From assembly GCA_944322705.1 (NCBI GenBank), contig CALUPR010000005.1, forward strand, positions 1 through 36,992: 36,992 nt of DNA, in the 5' to 3' direction. Made by a program: the position numbers and the translations under genes. The first letter of the stretch is position 1. Every line of letters starts with the position of its first letter. This document shows, in pieces, positions 1 through 7,531 of the stretch. Source of the DNA: Candidatus Gastranaerophilales bacterium (lineage in GTDB: Bacteria; Cyanobacteriota; Vampirovibrionia; Gastranaerophilales; Gastranaerophilaceae). The notes under the pieces are model-generated. The model searched no databases. It had not been told where the DNA came from and saw nothing but the letters and a program-made list of their open reading frames with translations.

Positions 1-1128
1 GCCAAGAGGCAAAGAAGCGAAGTTAGTATCGTAAAAATTTTCCCTCTCTCGGGAGAGGGATTAAGAGAGAGGGTAAATTTAGAAGATAGGAATATAAGAA
101 TATATGAAGGCAGGCTATTTAGTGTAAATAATCTACAATCTTTTTCCGTCATTGCGGACAGGGAAGCAGATCCGCAATCGCAAGATATTTCTAAAACAAA
201 TCAGCCCTCACCCCAACCCTCTGCCATGGGAGAGGGTGCAAAACCGACTTATTCACCTATTAACCTATTCACTTATTCACCTTATAAAAAATCTGCATTC
301 ACCTTGGCTGAAGGTGCTACGCACGTAGCCCTGCCGGACAATCAACCCAGGTATGCCTTTAATCTTGCTGTAGCTCCTACGCACGTAGCCCATTTTGACA
401 ATACCCGTCGAGCCGCATTTACTCTCGCTGAGGTCTTAATCACCCTCGGTATAATCGGTGTTGTAGCCGCAATGACGATTTCTGTTTTATATACACAATA
501 TAAAGATATGGTTTTAAAACAGCAGTTTAAGAAAGCTTATTCTATAATACAGCAGGCATATCAAGATGTTTATGCTGATACCGGTTATAATTATGAGTGT
601 TATTATTGGGAAAAAAGACCTTATCCTGACATGAGTGCAGATGAGCAAAAACCTTCTGATTATATGGGAAGATTTGGTGAATGCTCTGAATTTACAAGCA
701 ATATTGAAAAACATTTAAATATTATAAAAAAATGTGAAAAAAACGCATTGCAAGAAGGATGTATCCCTAAATATACAGGTTGTGATACTTATTATAAACA
801 ACAAGATGACAGCCTGTCAGATGAAGAAGCATTACAGAAAGCTTCAGGCTGTGAGAGGTGGACACAAAGCAATTTAGAAAATAATTGTACTGCATATGTT
901 TTGTCCGACGGAACAATTATTTTGCTTTATGGTACGACTTTTAAACTTTTTGCTGTGGATATAAACGGGATGAAAGGTCCTAACAAATGGGGACATGATC
1001 TTTTTGCGTTTGGTTCAAAAGGAAGTATTGAAAAACCTTCTCCTTATGTTTCAATAAAGATATCATGTAATCCGACGGAAAAAGGCGGACGAAATACTCT
1101 TTATATGTGGTTGCATGCTTTTAAATAA
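1..1128 (+). CDS. Prepilin-like protein with long repeat-derived N-terminal extension (5' end runs off window)
   Basis: Type IV prepilin / type II pseudopilin family: the signature AFTLAEVLITLGIIG is followed by a hydrophobic helix, the substrate form of prepilin peptidase. The C-terminal part is Cys-rich and carries DINGMKGPN, a motif shared with the two other prepilins here. The first in-window start is the ATG at 226, but it has no Shine-Dalgarno and lies inside a repeat-like word. The frame is open with no stop from base 1, so the gene may begin upstream. Counting from 226, AFTLAE-like motifs lie at residues 24, 44 and 64, spaced exactly 20 residues by a 60-bp tandem unit. Only the third is followed by the hydrophobic helix, so it is the likely processing site (A|F). 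Family call is firm; the start is not. Confidence 0.72.
   Translation, partial: AKRQRSEVSIVKIFPLSGEGLRERVNLEDRNIRIYEGRLFSVNNLQSFSVIADREADPQSQDISKTNQPSPQPSAMGEGAKPTYSPINLFTYSPYKKSAFTLAEGATHVALPDNQPRYAFNLAVAPTHVAHFDNTRRAAFTLAEVLITLGIIGVVAAMTISVLYTQYKDMVLKQQFKKAYSIIQQAYQDVYADTGYNYECYYWEKRPYPDMSADEQKPSDYMGRFGECSEFTSNIEKHLNIIKKCEKNALQEGCIPKYTGCDTYYKQQDDSLSDEEALQKASGCERWTQSNLENNCTAYVLSDGTIILLYGTTFKLFAVDINGMKGPNKWGHDLFAFGSKGSIEKPSPYVSIKISCNPTEKGGRNTLYMWLHAFK
41..60. repeat. GC-rich inverted repeat (dispersed-repeat type)
   Basis: TCCCTCTC at 41-48 pairs with GAGAGGGA at 53-60 around a four-base loop, and a further GAGAGAGGG follows at 65-73. This kind of CCCTCTC/GAGAGGG word is a common dispersed repeat in many bacteria. 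A related word (CCCTC...GGGAGAGGG) recurs at 205-238 and contains the ATG at 226. Copy number in the genome cannot be judged from the window. Confidence 0.6.
295..414 (+). repeat. Two tandem 60-bp in-frame units of a prepilin leader
   Basis: Unit 1 is 295-354 and unit 2 is 355-414; the true prepilin signature starts at 415 with the same GCATTT-like opening. Each unit encodes 20 residues of the form AFxLAx-xTHVA-xxDNxxR. The best conserved parts are the palindromic core CTACGCACGTAG (317-328 and 377-388) and GACAAT. A similar unit precedes the AFTLAE motif of the minus-strand prepilin, with its palindrome at 31924-31937. Period and frame were read directly from the bases; the origin by tandem insertion or duplication is inference. 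Confidence 0.8.
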
Positions 1129-1215
1129 ATGTAAAAGGTTCATTTGTTTAGAATGAGCCTTTTATTTTTGTTTGTGATAATATTTCTGTATAGGATATTT
1201 AAAGAAGGAAGTATT

Positions 1216-2220
1216 ATGAGTTTAACAGTATATTTAGGGATAGATGTAGGATCAGTAACAACAAAGCTTGCTCTTGTTGATGAAAAAGGCAAATATGTTG
1301 ACAGTTACATGCTAAGAACTGCAGGTAAACCTGTTATGGCAGTACAAAAAGGTTTGAATGAACTTTATGCAAAAAAACTTACTGATTATGATGTTATGGG
1401 AGTCGGGACAACCGGTTCCGGCAGAAATCTTGCGGGGGCATTGGTTGGTGCCGATGTTATAAAAAATGAGATTACGGCGCATGCTGTTGCCGCAAGTATT
1501 AATGTCCCAGGAGTTCAGACTATTCTTGAAATCGGCGGTCAGGACAGTAAAATAATTATTCTTCGTGACGGTATTGTAACTGATTTTGCTATGAACACTG
1601 TTTGTGCAGCCGGTACAGGAAGTTTTCTTGATCAGCAGGCTAACAGGCTGAATGTTCCTATTCAGGATTTTGGTGCTACGGCTTTAAAATCTACAAATCC
1701 TGCAAGAATTGCAGGCCGCTGCGGTGTTTTTGCGGAAAGTGACTTAATCCATAAACAACAGCTCGGCTATCCTGTGGAAGATTTGTTATACGGACTTTGT
1801 CAGGCGCTGGTTAGAAATTATCTTTCGAACCTTGCTCTGGGCAAAGAACTCCTTCCTGTATTTTCTTTCCAGGGCGGAGTTGCAACAAATTCCGGCATGG
1901 TAAAAGCATTTGAAGAAGCCTTAGGTCATAAAGTTGTAGTTCCTGATAATCACCAGACTATGGGTGCAATCGGCGCAGCGCTTCTTGCAATGGAAAACCA
2001 CCAATATACCGAAGCTCCGACAAAATTCAAAGGATGGCAGGTAGGTGAAATGCACTTCCATTCAATAACTTGTGATTGTACCGGCTGTTCAAACAACTGT
2101 GAAGTCATCACAATTGTTGAAGGCGGCGATGAAGTTCAGCATGTGGAAAAAATTAAAGATATTAAAGGAAATATTATTGCCCGATGGGGCGGTACATGCG
2201 GAAGATGGGATATTTCTTAA
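1216..2220 (+). CDS. 2-hydroxyacyl-CoA dehydratase activase-like ATPase (BadF/BadG/BcrA/BcrD family)
   Basis: An ASKHA-fold ATPase expected to drive one electron from a [4Fe-4S] cluster into a 2-hydroxyacyl-CoA dehydratase or related enzyme. The phosphate-binding start LGIDVGSVTTKLALVD (residues 7-22) is clear. The two subunit-bridging cluster cysteines are visible as NTVCAAGTGSF (C130) and AGRCGVF (C169). After the usual ~260 residues there is a tail with C286, C288, C291, C295 and C328 (CDCTGCSNNC...GGTCGR), resembling the Cys segment that follows this domain in long activases. The start at 1216 was chosen because AAGGAAG precedes it by a few bases. No dehydratase partner is in the window, so the substrate is unknown. 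Confidence 0.85.
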   Translation: MSLTVYLGIDVGSVTTKLALVDEKGKYVDSYMLRTAGKPVMAVQKGLNELYAKKLTDYDVMGVGTTGSGRNLAGALVGADVIKNEITAHAVAASINVPGVQTILEIGGQDSKIIILRDGIVTDFAMNTVCAAGTGSFLDQQANRLNVPIQDFGATALKSTNPARIAGRCGVFAESDLIHKQQLGYPVEDLLYGLCQALVRNYLSNLALGKELLPVFSFQGGVATNSGMVKAFEEALGHKVVVPDNHQTMGAIGAALLAMENHQYTEAPTKFKGWQVGEMHFHSITCDCTGCSNNCEVITIVEGGDEVQHVEKIKDIKGNIIARWGGTCGRWDIS

Positions 2221-2262
2221 TTCCGTAATATTTCTTTAGGATTATTATAAATTTGTCAATTT

Positions 2263-2310
2263 CCTCTTGAAAAAATTTTTTATAGAAATATAGGGAAAAT
2301 TATCAAGAGG
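2263..2310 (+). promoter_or_regulatory. Inverted repeat covering the ribosome binding site of the EF-hand gene
   Basis: CCTCTTGA at 2263-2270 is perfectly complementary to TCAAGAGG at 2303-2310. The right arm contains the Shine-Dalgarno (AAGAGG) of the gene starting at 2318. If both arms are transcribed, pairing would hide the ribosome binding site. The 32-base spacer is AT-rich and could hold the promoter, in which case only the right arm would be in the mRNA. Confidence 0.4.
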
Positions 2311-2317
2311 ATTTTTT

Positions 2318-2995
2318 ATGGGGATTAATGGAGTACAATACACAAATGTTTCAGCAGAGCGTGGAGCACAGTTTGTAAAATTTACTGATAAAATTGCTGC
2401 TGATGAAAATGCTTTGCTCGGTAAAATTTTAAATGGAACTATTACAACTGAAAAACAGCGTGCTGATGAATATTTTAGAATTTCTAATCAGACATTTGAG
2501 GTTCTTCCCGATGAATACCGTCAATTGGCAAATAAAAAGGATAAAACTCCGCAGGAAGTTCAAAAAATGAAAGATATGTACAAAAACGGATTTTTGAATT
2601 TTAGTGCATCTTATATAAAACATATTGACAGCGAGTACGGAAATAACGATAACAAATTAACTGCTGAAGAATTTGTAAAATCCCAGCTTGACGCATCTAT
2701 GGAAGATGAATTAAGTATGTCTGAGCAGCGCGTAATGGCAGAGAATATTTTTTCTCATCTGGATAGAAATAAAGACGGGGTTGCTGATAAAAAAGAAGTT
2801 GCATCTATGATGTCTATGTTTGATATGTCTATCGGTCATAACGGTGATAAGGCAGGCGGTATTGACGGTAAGATAAAAGTTGTTGATTACAACGGAAAAG
2901 CTCTTAACCTCGTAAAACCGTCAAGCGAGGAAGGCGGTGCCGCAATGGACACTCAGATGGATATTATGTATAATTTTTTGTTTGGAAATAACTAA
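2318..2995 (+). CDS. EF-hand-type calcium-binding protein, function unknown
   Basis: A 225-residue soluble protein without a signal peptide. Residues 149-160 (DRNKDGVADKKE) form a canonical 12-residue EF-hand loop with D1, N3, D5, G6, D9 and E12. An imperfect second loop is visible around 104-118 (DSEYGNNDNKLTAEE), and a third DG-containing segment around 184-190. The spacing of the first two suggests a paired EF-hand domain flanked by helices. The start follows AAGAGGA and is unambiguous. Calcium binding is inferred from the loop chemistry; there is no clue to the cellular role. Confidence 0.7.
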   Translation: MGINGVQYTNVSAERGAQFVKFTDKIAADENALLGKILNGTITTEKQRADEYFRISNQTFEVLPDEYRQLANKKDKTPQEVQKMKDMYKNGFLNFSASYIKHIDSEYGNNDNKLTAEEFVKSQLDASMEDELSMSEQRVMAENIFSHLDRNKDGVADKKEVASMMSMFDMSIGHNGDKAGGIDGKIKVVDYNGKALNLVKPSSEEGGAAMDTQMDIMYNFLFGNN

Positions 2996-3018
2996 AATGT
3001 TTATGTTAAACTTTAGTT

Positions 3019-3729
3019 ATGCAGGATTTATCAAAATCAATTTCCAATATGCGTAAAAAATACCGCGAGATATTTTTGCAAACGGTTGATGCTATAAAAC
3101 AGCGTGTTGATGAAATTAAACCTGAAAATTTAGACGGTGATATTTTTGATACGTTTGACAAAGGCAGTGACGGCGAAAACTGGCAGATAGCTGTTTTAGA
3201 TATGTTTGAAAATGATATTTCGCATGAAATAGTGAGAAAATGGAATGAAATTCTTGCTTACAGAGAAAATTTTTCCTGCAAAGGCTGCGCTACATGCTGC
3301 AATCTTGCGTGTTCGGAATTTTCTCCTGAACAGTTAAAAGAAAAAGCTCAAAATGGTGATAAATTTGCCTCTCAATTTACAAGTATTTTTATTCCTTATG
3401 AATCAAAAGATGAGGCAAGGAAAGTTTATCCGCAGTACATTCAGCTTCTGGAAGATAATCTTGAGGAAAATGTTTATTTTTATCATTGTCCGAAGCTGAC
3501 GGATTGTAAGCGCTGCTCAGATTATGAAAATCGTCCTGAAATATGCAGGGTTTTCCCTGATAACCCTTTAAGTATTTTACCGGAGTCCTGCGGGTTTTAT
3601 GAATGGCGGCTGCAGGTTGAACCTGTTGCTTTAATGCTTCATTCAATGGTAGAAATTATTGATTATTACAAACAGAAAATACCTGTTTTGGAGCCCCGGA
3701 AGGCAAGTGGGCAGGAAGGCAGGTCATAA
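3019..3729 (+). CDS. YkgJ-type cysteine-cluster protein (probable metal/Fe-S binding)
   Basis: The cluster CKGCATCCNLAC (residues 87-98) and the later CPKLTDCKRC, RPEICRVFP and CGFYEW motifs define the YkgJ/UPF0153 family, thought to bind zinc or an Fe-S cluster; its biochemical role is not established. The N-terminal ~80 residues are a charged helical extension specific to this copy. There is no Shine-Dalgarno before the ATG; instead a -10-like TAAACT (3007-3012) ends six bases upstream, which suggests a leaderless mRNA. A second family member lies at 8926-9507. The gene ends five bases before rlmN starts, so the two may be co-transcribed. Confidence 0.8.
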   Translation: MQDLSKSISNMRKKYREIFLQTVDAIKQRVDEIKPENLDGDIFDTFDKGSDGENWQIAVLDMFENDISHEIVRKWNEILAYRENFSCKGCATCCNLACSEFSPEQLKEKAQNGDKFASQFTSIFIPYESKDEARKVYPQYIQLLEDNLEENVYFYHCPKLTDCKRCSDYENRPEICRVFPDNPLSILPESCGFYEWRLQVEPVALMLHSMVEIIDYYKQKIPVLEPRKASGQEGRS

Positions 3730-3733
3730 TCCT

Positions 3734-4756
3734 ATGATAGTGCTCTCTGGTTTAGATTTACAGGAAATAGAAAAAATAACTGATGAATTAAAAGCGTCAA
3801 AATTTAGAGCACGCCAAATTCACAATTGGATTTATTTAAAATCGGTTAAAAGTATTGATGAGATGACTGATTTATCCGTTAAATTCCGTGAACAGCTGAA
3901 ACAAATTGCAGAAGTGACCGATACAAAAATCAAAGTTAAACAGGAAAGTTCTGACGGAACGTTAAAATATCTTCTTGAATATCCTGACGGTGAATGCGTT
4001 GAAACCGTTTTGATGCGTTTTGATAATCGTGCGAATTTGACTGCCTGTGTAAGTTCTCAGGTCGGATGTGCGGTTAACTGTTCTTTTTGTGCAACGGGTA
4101 AACGCGGATTTATAAGAAATCTTACTTATAAAGAAATCATTGAACAGGTGCTGACAATTCAACGGGATACGGGATTAAAAGTTACTAATGTTGTTTTTAT
4201 GGGACAGGGCGAACCGCTTTTAAATCTTGATAACGTTTTAAAAGCAATGGAAATATTTAATGAAAATTTCCAGATAGGAGCAAGGCGCCTGACTGTTTCA
4301 ACATCAGGAATAATTCCCGGAATAAACAGACTTGCGGAACTTGATATGCAATCAACGCTTGCCATATCACTACACGCGCCAAATCATAATATCAGACGTA
4401 AATTGATGAAAATTGAAGATAAATATCCTATGCCTGAACTGAAAAAAGCTTTGAAAAATTATATTGAAAAGACAGGCAGAAGAATTACAATTGAATATCT
4501 TCTTATAAAGGATTTAAACGATACTCTTGAAAGTGTCAAAGAGCTTGTTGATTATGTTCATGATTTGAAATGCAATGTTAATCTGATTCCCTATAATCCG
4601 ACAGAAAAGAATGATTATCAAAAGCCTTCAAATAATTCAATAATGCGTTTTAAATCTCTGCTTGAACAATCAGGCAAAAAAGTTACGGTAAGGTTAGAGC
4701 GCGGATCTGATATTGATGCAGCCTGCGGTCAGCTAAGCGGAAAGGTTAAAAACTGA
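3734..4756 (+). CDS. rlmN: 23S rRNA (A2503-C2) / tRNA (A37-C2) methyltransferase RlmN
   Basis: Radical SAM methylase that modifies A2503 of 23S rRNA and A37 of some tRNAs. The radical SAM triad is GCAVNCSFCATGK (C112, C116, C119 counted from this start), preceded by the typical ACVSSQVGC, and the C-terminal SDIDAACGQL holds the catalytic resolving cysteine near residue 331. At 340 residues it is of normal length. The frame is open further upstream, but the ATG at 3734 gives a standard N-terminus and follows the purine-rich GGAAGGCAGG. It overlaps dtd by one base (TGATG), so translational coupling is likely. Confidence 0.95.
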   Translation: MIVLSGLDLQEIEKITDELKASKFRARQIHNWIYLKSVKSIDEMTDLSVKFREQLKQIAEVTDTKIKVKQESSDGTLKYLLEYPDGECVETVLMRFDNRANLTACVSSQVGCAVNCSFCATGKRGFIRNLTYKEIIEQVLTIQRDTGLKVTNVVFMGQGEPLLNLDNVLKAMEIFNENFQIGARRLTVSTSGIIPGINRLAELDMQSTLAISLHAPNHNIRRKLMKIEDKYPMPELKKALKNYIEKTGRRITIEYLLIKDLNDTLESVKELVDYVHDLKCNVNLIPYNPTEKNDYQKPSNNSIMRFKSLLEQSGKKVTVRLERGSDIDAACGQLSGKVKN

Positions 4757-5193
4757 TGAAAGCTTTAATTCAGAGAGTCAAAAAAGCATCAGTCACTATT
4801 GATAATGAACCTTATTCATCTATAAATGATGGGATTTTGGTGTTTCTCGGCGTAGAAAAAAACGATGAAAAAGAAAATGCCGAAAAATTAGCTCAAAAAA
4901 TTTCCGTTTTTAGAATTTTTGAAGACGAAAATGAAAAAATGAATTTATCTGTCAAAGATATACAAGGTGAAATACTCGTTGTTTCCCAATTTACACTGTG
5001 CGGTGATTGTAAAAAAGGCACCCGTCCGTCATTTGACAAAGCTGCACATCCTGATAAAGCTATAGAATTATATGATTATTTCGTCAAATGTATTAGTGAT
5101 TGCGGTATTCCTGTAAAAACAGGGAAATTTCGCGCAATGATGGATATTGAACTTATTAATGACGGTCCTGTTACATTTATAATTGAAAAATAA
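4756..5193 (+). CDS. dtd: D-aminoacyl-tRNA deacylase Dtd
   Basis: Hydrolyses D-amino acids mischarged on tRNA. Both active-site signatures are present: SQFTLCGDCKKGTRPSF (with the SQFTL and GTRPSF cores) and NDGPVTF near the C-terminus, equivalent to the cross-dimer Gly-cisPro motif. Length (145 residues) is exactly typical. The start codon overlaps the rlmN stop, forming a two-gene unit of translation-quality functions. A promoter for the next gene follows immediately. Confidence 0.95.
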   Translation: MKALIQRVKKASVTIDNEPYSSINDGILVFLGVEKNDEKENAEKLAQKISVFRIFEDENEKMNLSVKDIQGEILVVSQFTLCGDCKKGTRPSFDKAAHPDKAIELYDYFVKCISDCGIPVKTGKFRAMMDIELINDGPVTFIIEK

Positions 5194-5202
5194 ACATGAC
5201 AC

Positions 5203-5231
5203 TTGCAAATATTTTACAGGCATGTTATAAT
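5203..5231 (+). promoter_or_regulatory. Promoter, sigma-70 type with extended -10
   Basis: TTGCAA (5203-5208), 17-base spacer, TATAAT (5226-5231), with TG at 5223-5224 giving an extended -10. Expected transcription start near 5238, leaving a ~100-base 5' UTR before the ATG at 5340. The -10 context ATGTTATAATA is the same as in the prepilin promoter at 35070. Confidence 0.75.
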
Positions 5232-5339
5232 ATATACATTGATATAGAGTTAGAAATCGATTTTTTATACTGAGGAGAAATTCTTATCTTTTATTAACCC
5301 GGAATTACGTTATTATTTTTTAATTAAGAGGCTTTCATT

Positions 5340-6317
5340 ATGTATGTAAACAAGTGTATCAAATGTGGTCGTGAGTTTGAAACAAAAAACCCCAAAAGAG
5401 TTATTTGCCCGGATTGCTTATATCCTGACAAAAGTATGATGATTACACCTTCTGCGCCTTCAGCAGATGAACAAAAAACAGAAACTCCAATAAGCCAAGA
5501 ACCTTTGAACGGTTATAGTGCAGGCGGAACAGAAGAACCACCAAGATACTACAGCGCAGGCGGAAATCCTGAACCTCAAAGATATCAAAGACCCCAGAGG
5601 AACTATCAAAATAACAATTATAGTAACCGTGGCGGTTATAATAGGAATAACAATAACAGAAACCGCGATAACAGAGGCGGTTATAACAGATCACAGGGCG
5701 GATATCGTTCGTCGCAGGGCGGGTATAACAGAAATAATAGTTTCCAGAACAGACGTCCGGGCGGCAGACCGAATTTTCAGAATAAACGTCCGAAAAATAA
5801 AGGTCCAAAACAGCTGCTTGTTAGTAAGGAGCAATTAGAACAGATAGAAAAGTTGTATAAGGCTATGTTGCCTTTACCAAATCCTGATTGTCATGAAGTA
5901 ATAGGTGAAAAAATTGGTCTTGAACCAAGAAAAGTTTTCTTCGGAATTAATCTCGTAAGACAAAAAATGATGCTTCCGAAATTACCGTTCCCGAAACGAA
6001 AACTTGCTATTTCTCCGGATCAGCTTTTTGCAATTAAAAATCTTTATGAGCCGCTATTGCCTTTACCTCCTATAGGATGTCATAAAATTATTGCTGCTCA
6101 GTTGAAGATGGATGAATGGAGAGTTCACGTTGGTATCGGGCTTATTCGCTCGCAAATGGGGCTTAACCGCTGGAATCAGGACAGACCTGATTTGCCCGAA
6201 GAATTTAAAAAACAAAAAGAAGAAGCAAAAGCTGATGTGAAAGAAGAAACCGCAGAAGATTCTAAACCTAAACGCGGCAGAAAACCTAAGAAAGCTGAAG
6301 AAAAACCGGAAGCTTAA
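5340..6317 (+). CDS. Putative nucleic-acid-binding protein: zinc ribbon, RGG/Asn-rich linker, two HTH-like repeats
   Basis: Domains in order: a zinc ribbon with CIKC and CPDC (C6, C9, C23, C26); a disordered Arg/Gly/Asn/Tyr-rich stretch at about 85-150 with repeated RGGYNR and QGGY units; two homologous ~55-residue repeats at 158-212 and 221-275; and a Lys/Glu-rich tail with KPKRGRKPKK, similar to an AT-hook. The repeats share a pattern of Q-xx-I-xx-LY-xxx-LPLP-xxx-CH-xx-I, later V-xx-GI-x-L-[IV]-R-xx-M, and look helix-turn-helix-like. RNA or DNA binding is inferred from composition and the location just upstream of rimM-trmD. AAGAGG at 5326-5331 sets the start. I do not recognise the family. 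Confidence 0.65.
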   Translation: MYVNKCIKCGREFETKNPKRVICPDCLYPDKSMMITPSAPSADEQKTETPISQEPLNGYSAGGTEEPPRYYSAGGNPEPQRYQRPQRNYQNNNYSNRGGYNRNNNNRNRDNRGGYNRSQGGYRSSQGGYNRNNSFQNRRPGGRPNFQNKRPKNKGPKQLLVSKEQLEQIEKLYKAMLPLPNPDCHEVIGEKIGLEPRKVFFGINLVRQKMMLPKLPFPKRKLAISPDQLFAIKNLYEPLLPLPPIGCHKIIAAQLKMDEWRVHVGIGLIRSQMGLNRWNQDRPDLPEEFKKQKEEAKADVKEETAEDSKPKRGRKPKKAEEKPEA

Positions 6318-6320
6318 GCT

Positions 6321-6833
6321 ATGACAAAATATATTTCTGTCGGTAAAATTTTGAACTTCCACGGAATTAAAGGCGAAGCAAAAGTTGGTTTTACAAAAAA
6401 TCAAGAAGATTTTTTCTGTTCTTTAAATAAAGTTTTTGTGAAAATTGAGCATGATTATAAACCCCTCAATATAGAAACTATCCGTTTGCATAAAAATTAT
6501 GCACTTGTAAAATTTGAGGGCATAAATTCAATCAACGATTTAATGGAATTTAAAGGCGCTTTCCTTTATGTTGAAGAAGAAACAATAAGAGAAAATCTTG
6601 AGGAAGATGAATTTTTAATTGATGAGCTTGTCAGTCTGGAAGTTTTTGATCAAAATAATAAAAAAGTAGGGTTTGTTGTCGGTGTTTCAAATAACGGTGC
6701 AAGTGATCTGTTATCCGTTAAAACAAATTCAAAAAAAATTGTGCTCATACCTTTTGTAAAAGCTATTGTTACTGATGTGAGTATAAAAGACAAAAAGATT
6801 ATGATAAATAATATTGAGGGACTGATAGAATGA
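6321..6833 (+). CDS. rimM: Ribosome maturation factor RimM
   Basis: Assists 30S maturation by binding S19/16S rRNA. The N-terminus YISVGKILNFHGIKGEAKV is the standard RimM opening, and the C-terminal PRC-barrel half follows (LVSLEVFD, then a GVSNNGASDLLSV segment and VLIPFVKAIV). 170 residues is normal. It lies three bases after the RGG protein stop, with only a weak upstream GGAAG, and overlaps trmD by four bases. The rimM-trmD order is the widely conserved one, which supports both calls. Confidence 0.93.
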   Translation: MTKYISVGKILNFHGIKGEAKVGFTKNQEDFFCSLNKVFVKIEHDYKPLNIETIRLHKNYALVKFEGINSINDLMEFKGAFLYVEEETIRENLEEDEFLIDELVSLEVFDQNNKKVGFVVGVSNNGASDLLSVKTNSKKIVLIPFVKAIVTDVSIKDKKIMINNIEGLIE

Positions 6834-7519
6834 TTTTTGATGTTCTGACTCTTTTCCCTGAAATGATTGAAAGTTATTGCGGTTTCAGTATAATAAAACG
6901 GGCTTCGCAAGCGGAAATTATAACTGTCAATACTGTTAACCCGCGTGATTTTACTCTTGATAAGCACAAAAAAGTTGATGATACACCCTATGGCGGCGGT
7001 GCCGGTATGGTTCTGATGGCTCAGCCTTATGTTGATGCCTATGAAAGTGTCCCAAGACTTGCAAATTCAATGACAATAATGCTTTCGCCTCAGGGTGAGA
7101 CTTTGAATGATAATATAGTAGATGAACTTTCAAAATTTGACCAATTGATTTTACTTTGCGGGCATTATGAAGGTTTTGATGAAAGAATAAGAGAAATTAT
7201 TAAACCGAGAGAAATTTCTCTCGGGGATTTTGTTTTAACCGGCGGAGAACTTCCGGCTCTTTGCCTTATTGATGCTGTCAGCAGAAAATTAGACGGCACT
7301 TTGGGAAAAATTGAATCGGCAGATGATGACAGTTTTGCTAACGGTTTGCTTGAATATCCGCATTATACAAGACCGCGGGAATATAGAGGATTAAAAGTTC
7401 CGGATGTGTTATTAAACGGTAATCATAAAGATATAAATGAGTTTAGATTGGAAAAAAGTCTGGAGCGTACAAAAGCAAAACGTCCTGATCTTTATAAAAG
7501 ATGGATGGAAAATAGATAA
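6830..7519 (+). CDS. trmD: tRNA (guanine37-N1)-methyltransferase TrmD
   Basis: SPOUT methylase making m1G37 in tRNAs to prevent +1 frameshifting. Visible motifs: DDTPYGGGAGMV, LLCGHYEGFDERI (SAM-binding trefoil knot), GDFVLTGGELPAL, and the C-terminal LEYPHYTRP and KRPDLYKRW typical of TrmD. 229 residues matches the family. The ATG overlaps the rimM stop (ATGA). It is the last gene of the plus-strand run; the next gene is convergent and ends 12 bases away, with no strong terminator between them. Confidence 0.96.
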   Translation: MIFDVLTLFPEMIESYCGFSIIKRASQAEIITVNTVNPRDFTLDKHKKVDDTPYGGGAGMVLMAQPYVDAYESVPRLANSMTIMLSPQGETLNDNIVDELSKFDQLILLCGHYEGFDERIREIIKPREISLGDFVLTGGELPALCLIDAVSRKLDGTLGKIESADDDSFANGLLEYPHYTRPREYRGLKVPDVLLNGNHKDINEFRLEKSLERTKAKRPDLYKRWMENR

Positions 7520-7531
7520 TTTATTTAAACA

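Noticed and set aside
295-414. CRISPR-like repeats
   Set aside because: Only two units, directly adjacent and coding in frame, with no spacers and no cas genes.
2987-3020. Inverted repeat ATAACTAAA / TTTAGTTAT as terminator of the EF-hand gene
   Set aside because: The stem is entirely A/T apart from two pairs and no T-run follows; it overlaps the next start codon and is probably chance.
5443-5838. Open frames on both strands inside the RGG protein gene (121 and 106 codons)
   Set aside because: Their composition simply mirrors the repetitive AAC/GGC-rich coding sequence; no ribosome binding sites and no recognisable protein.
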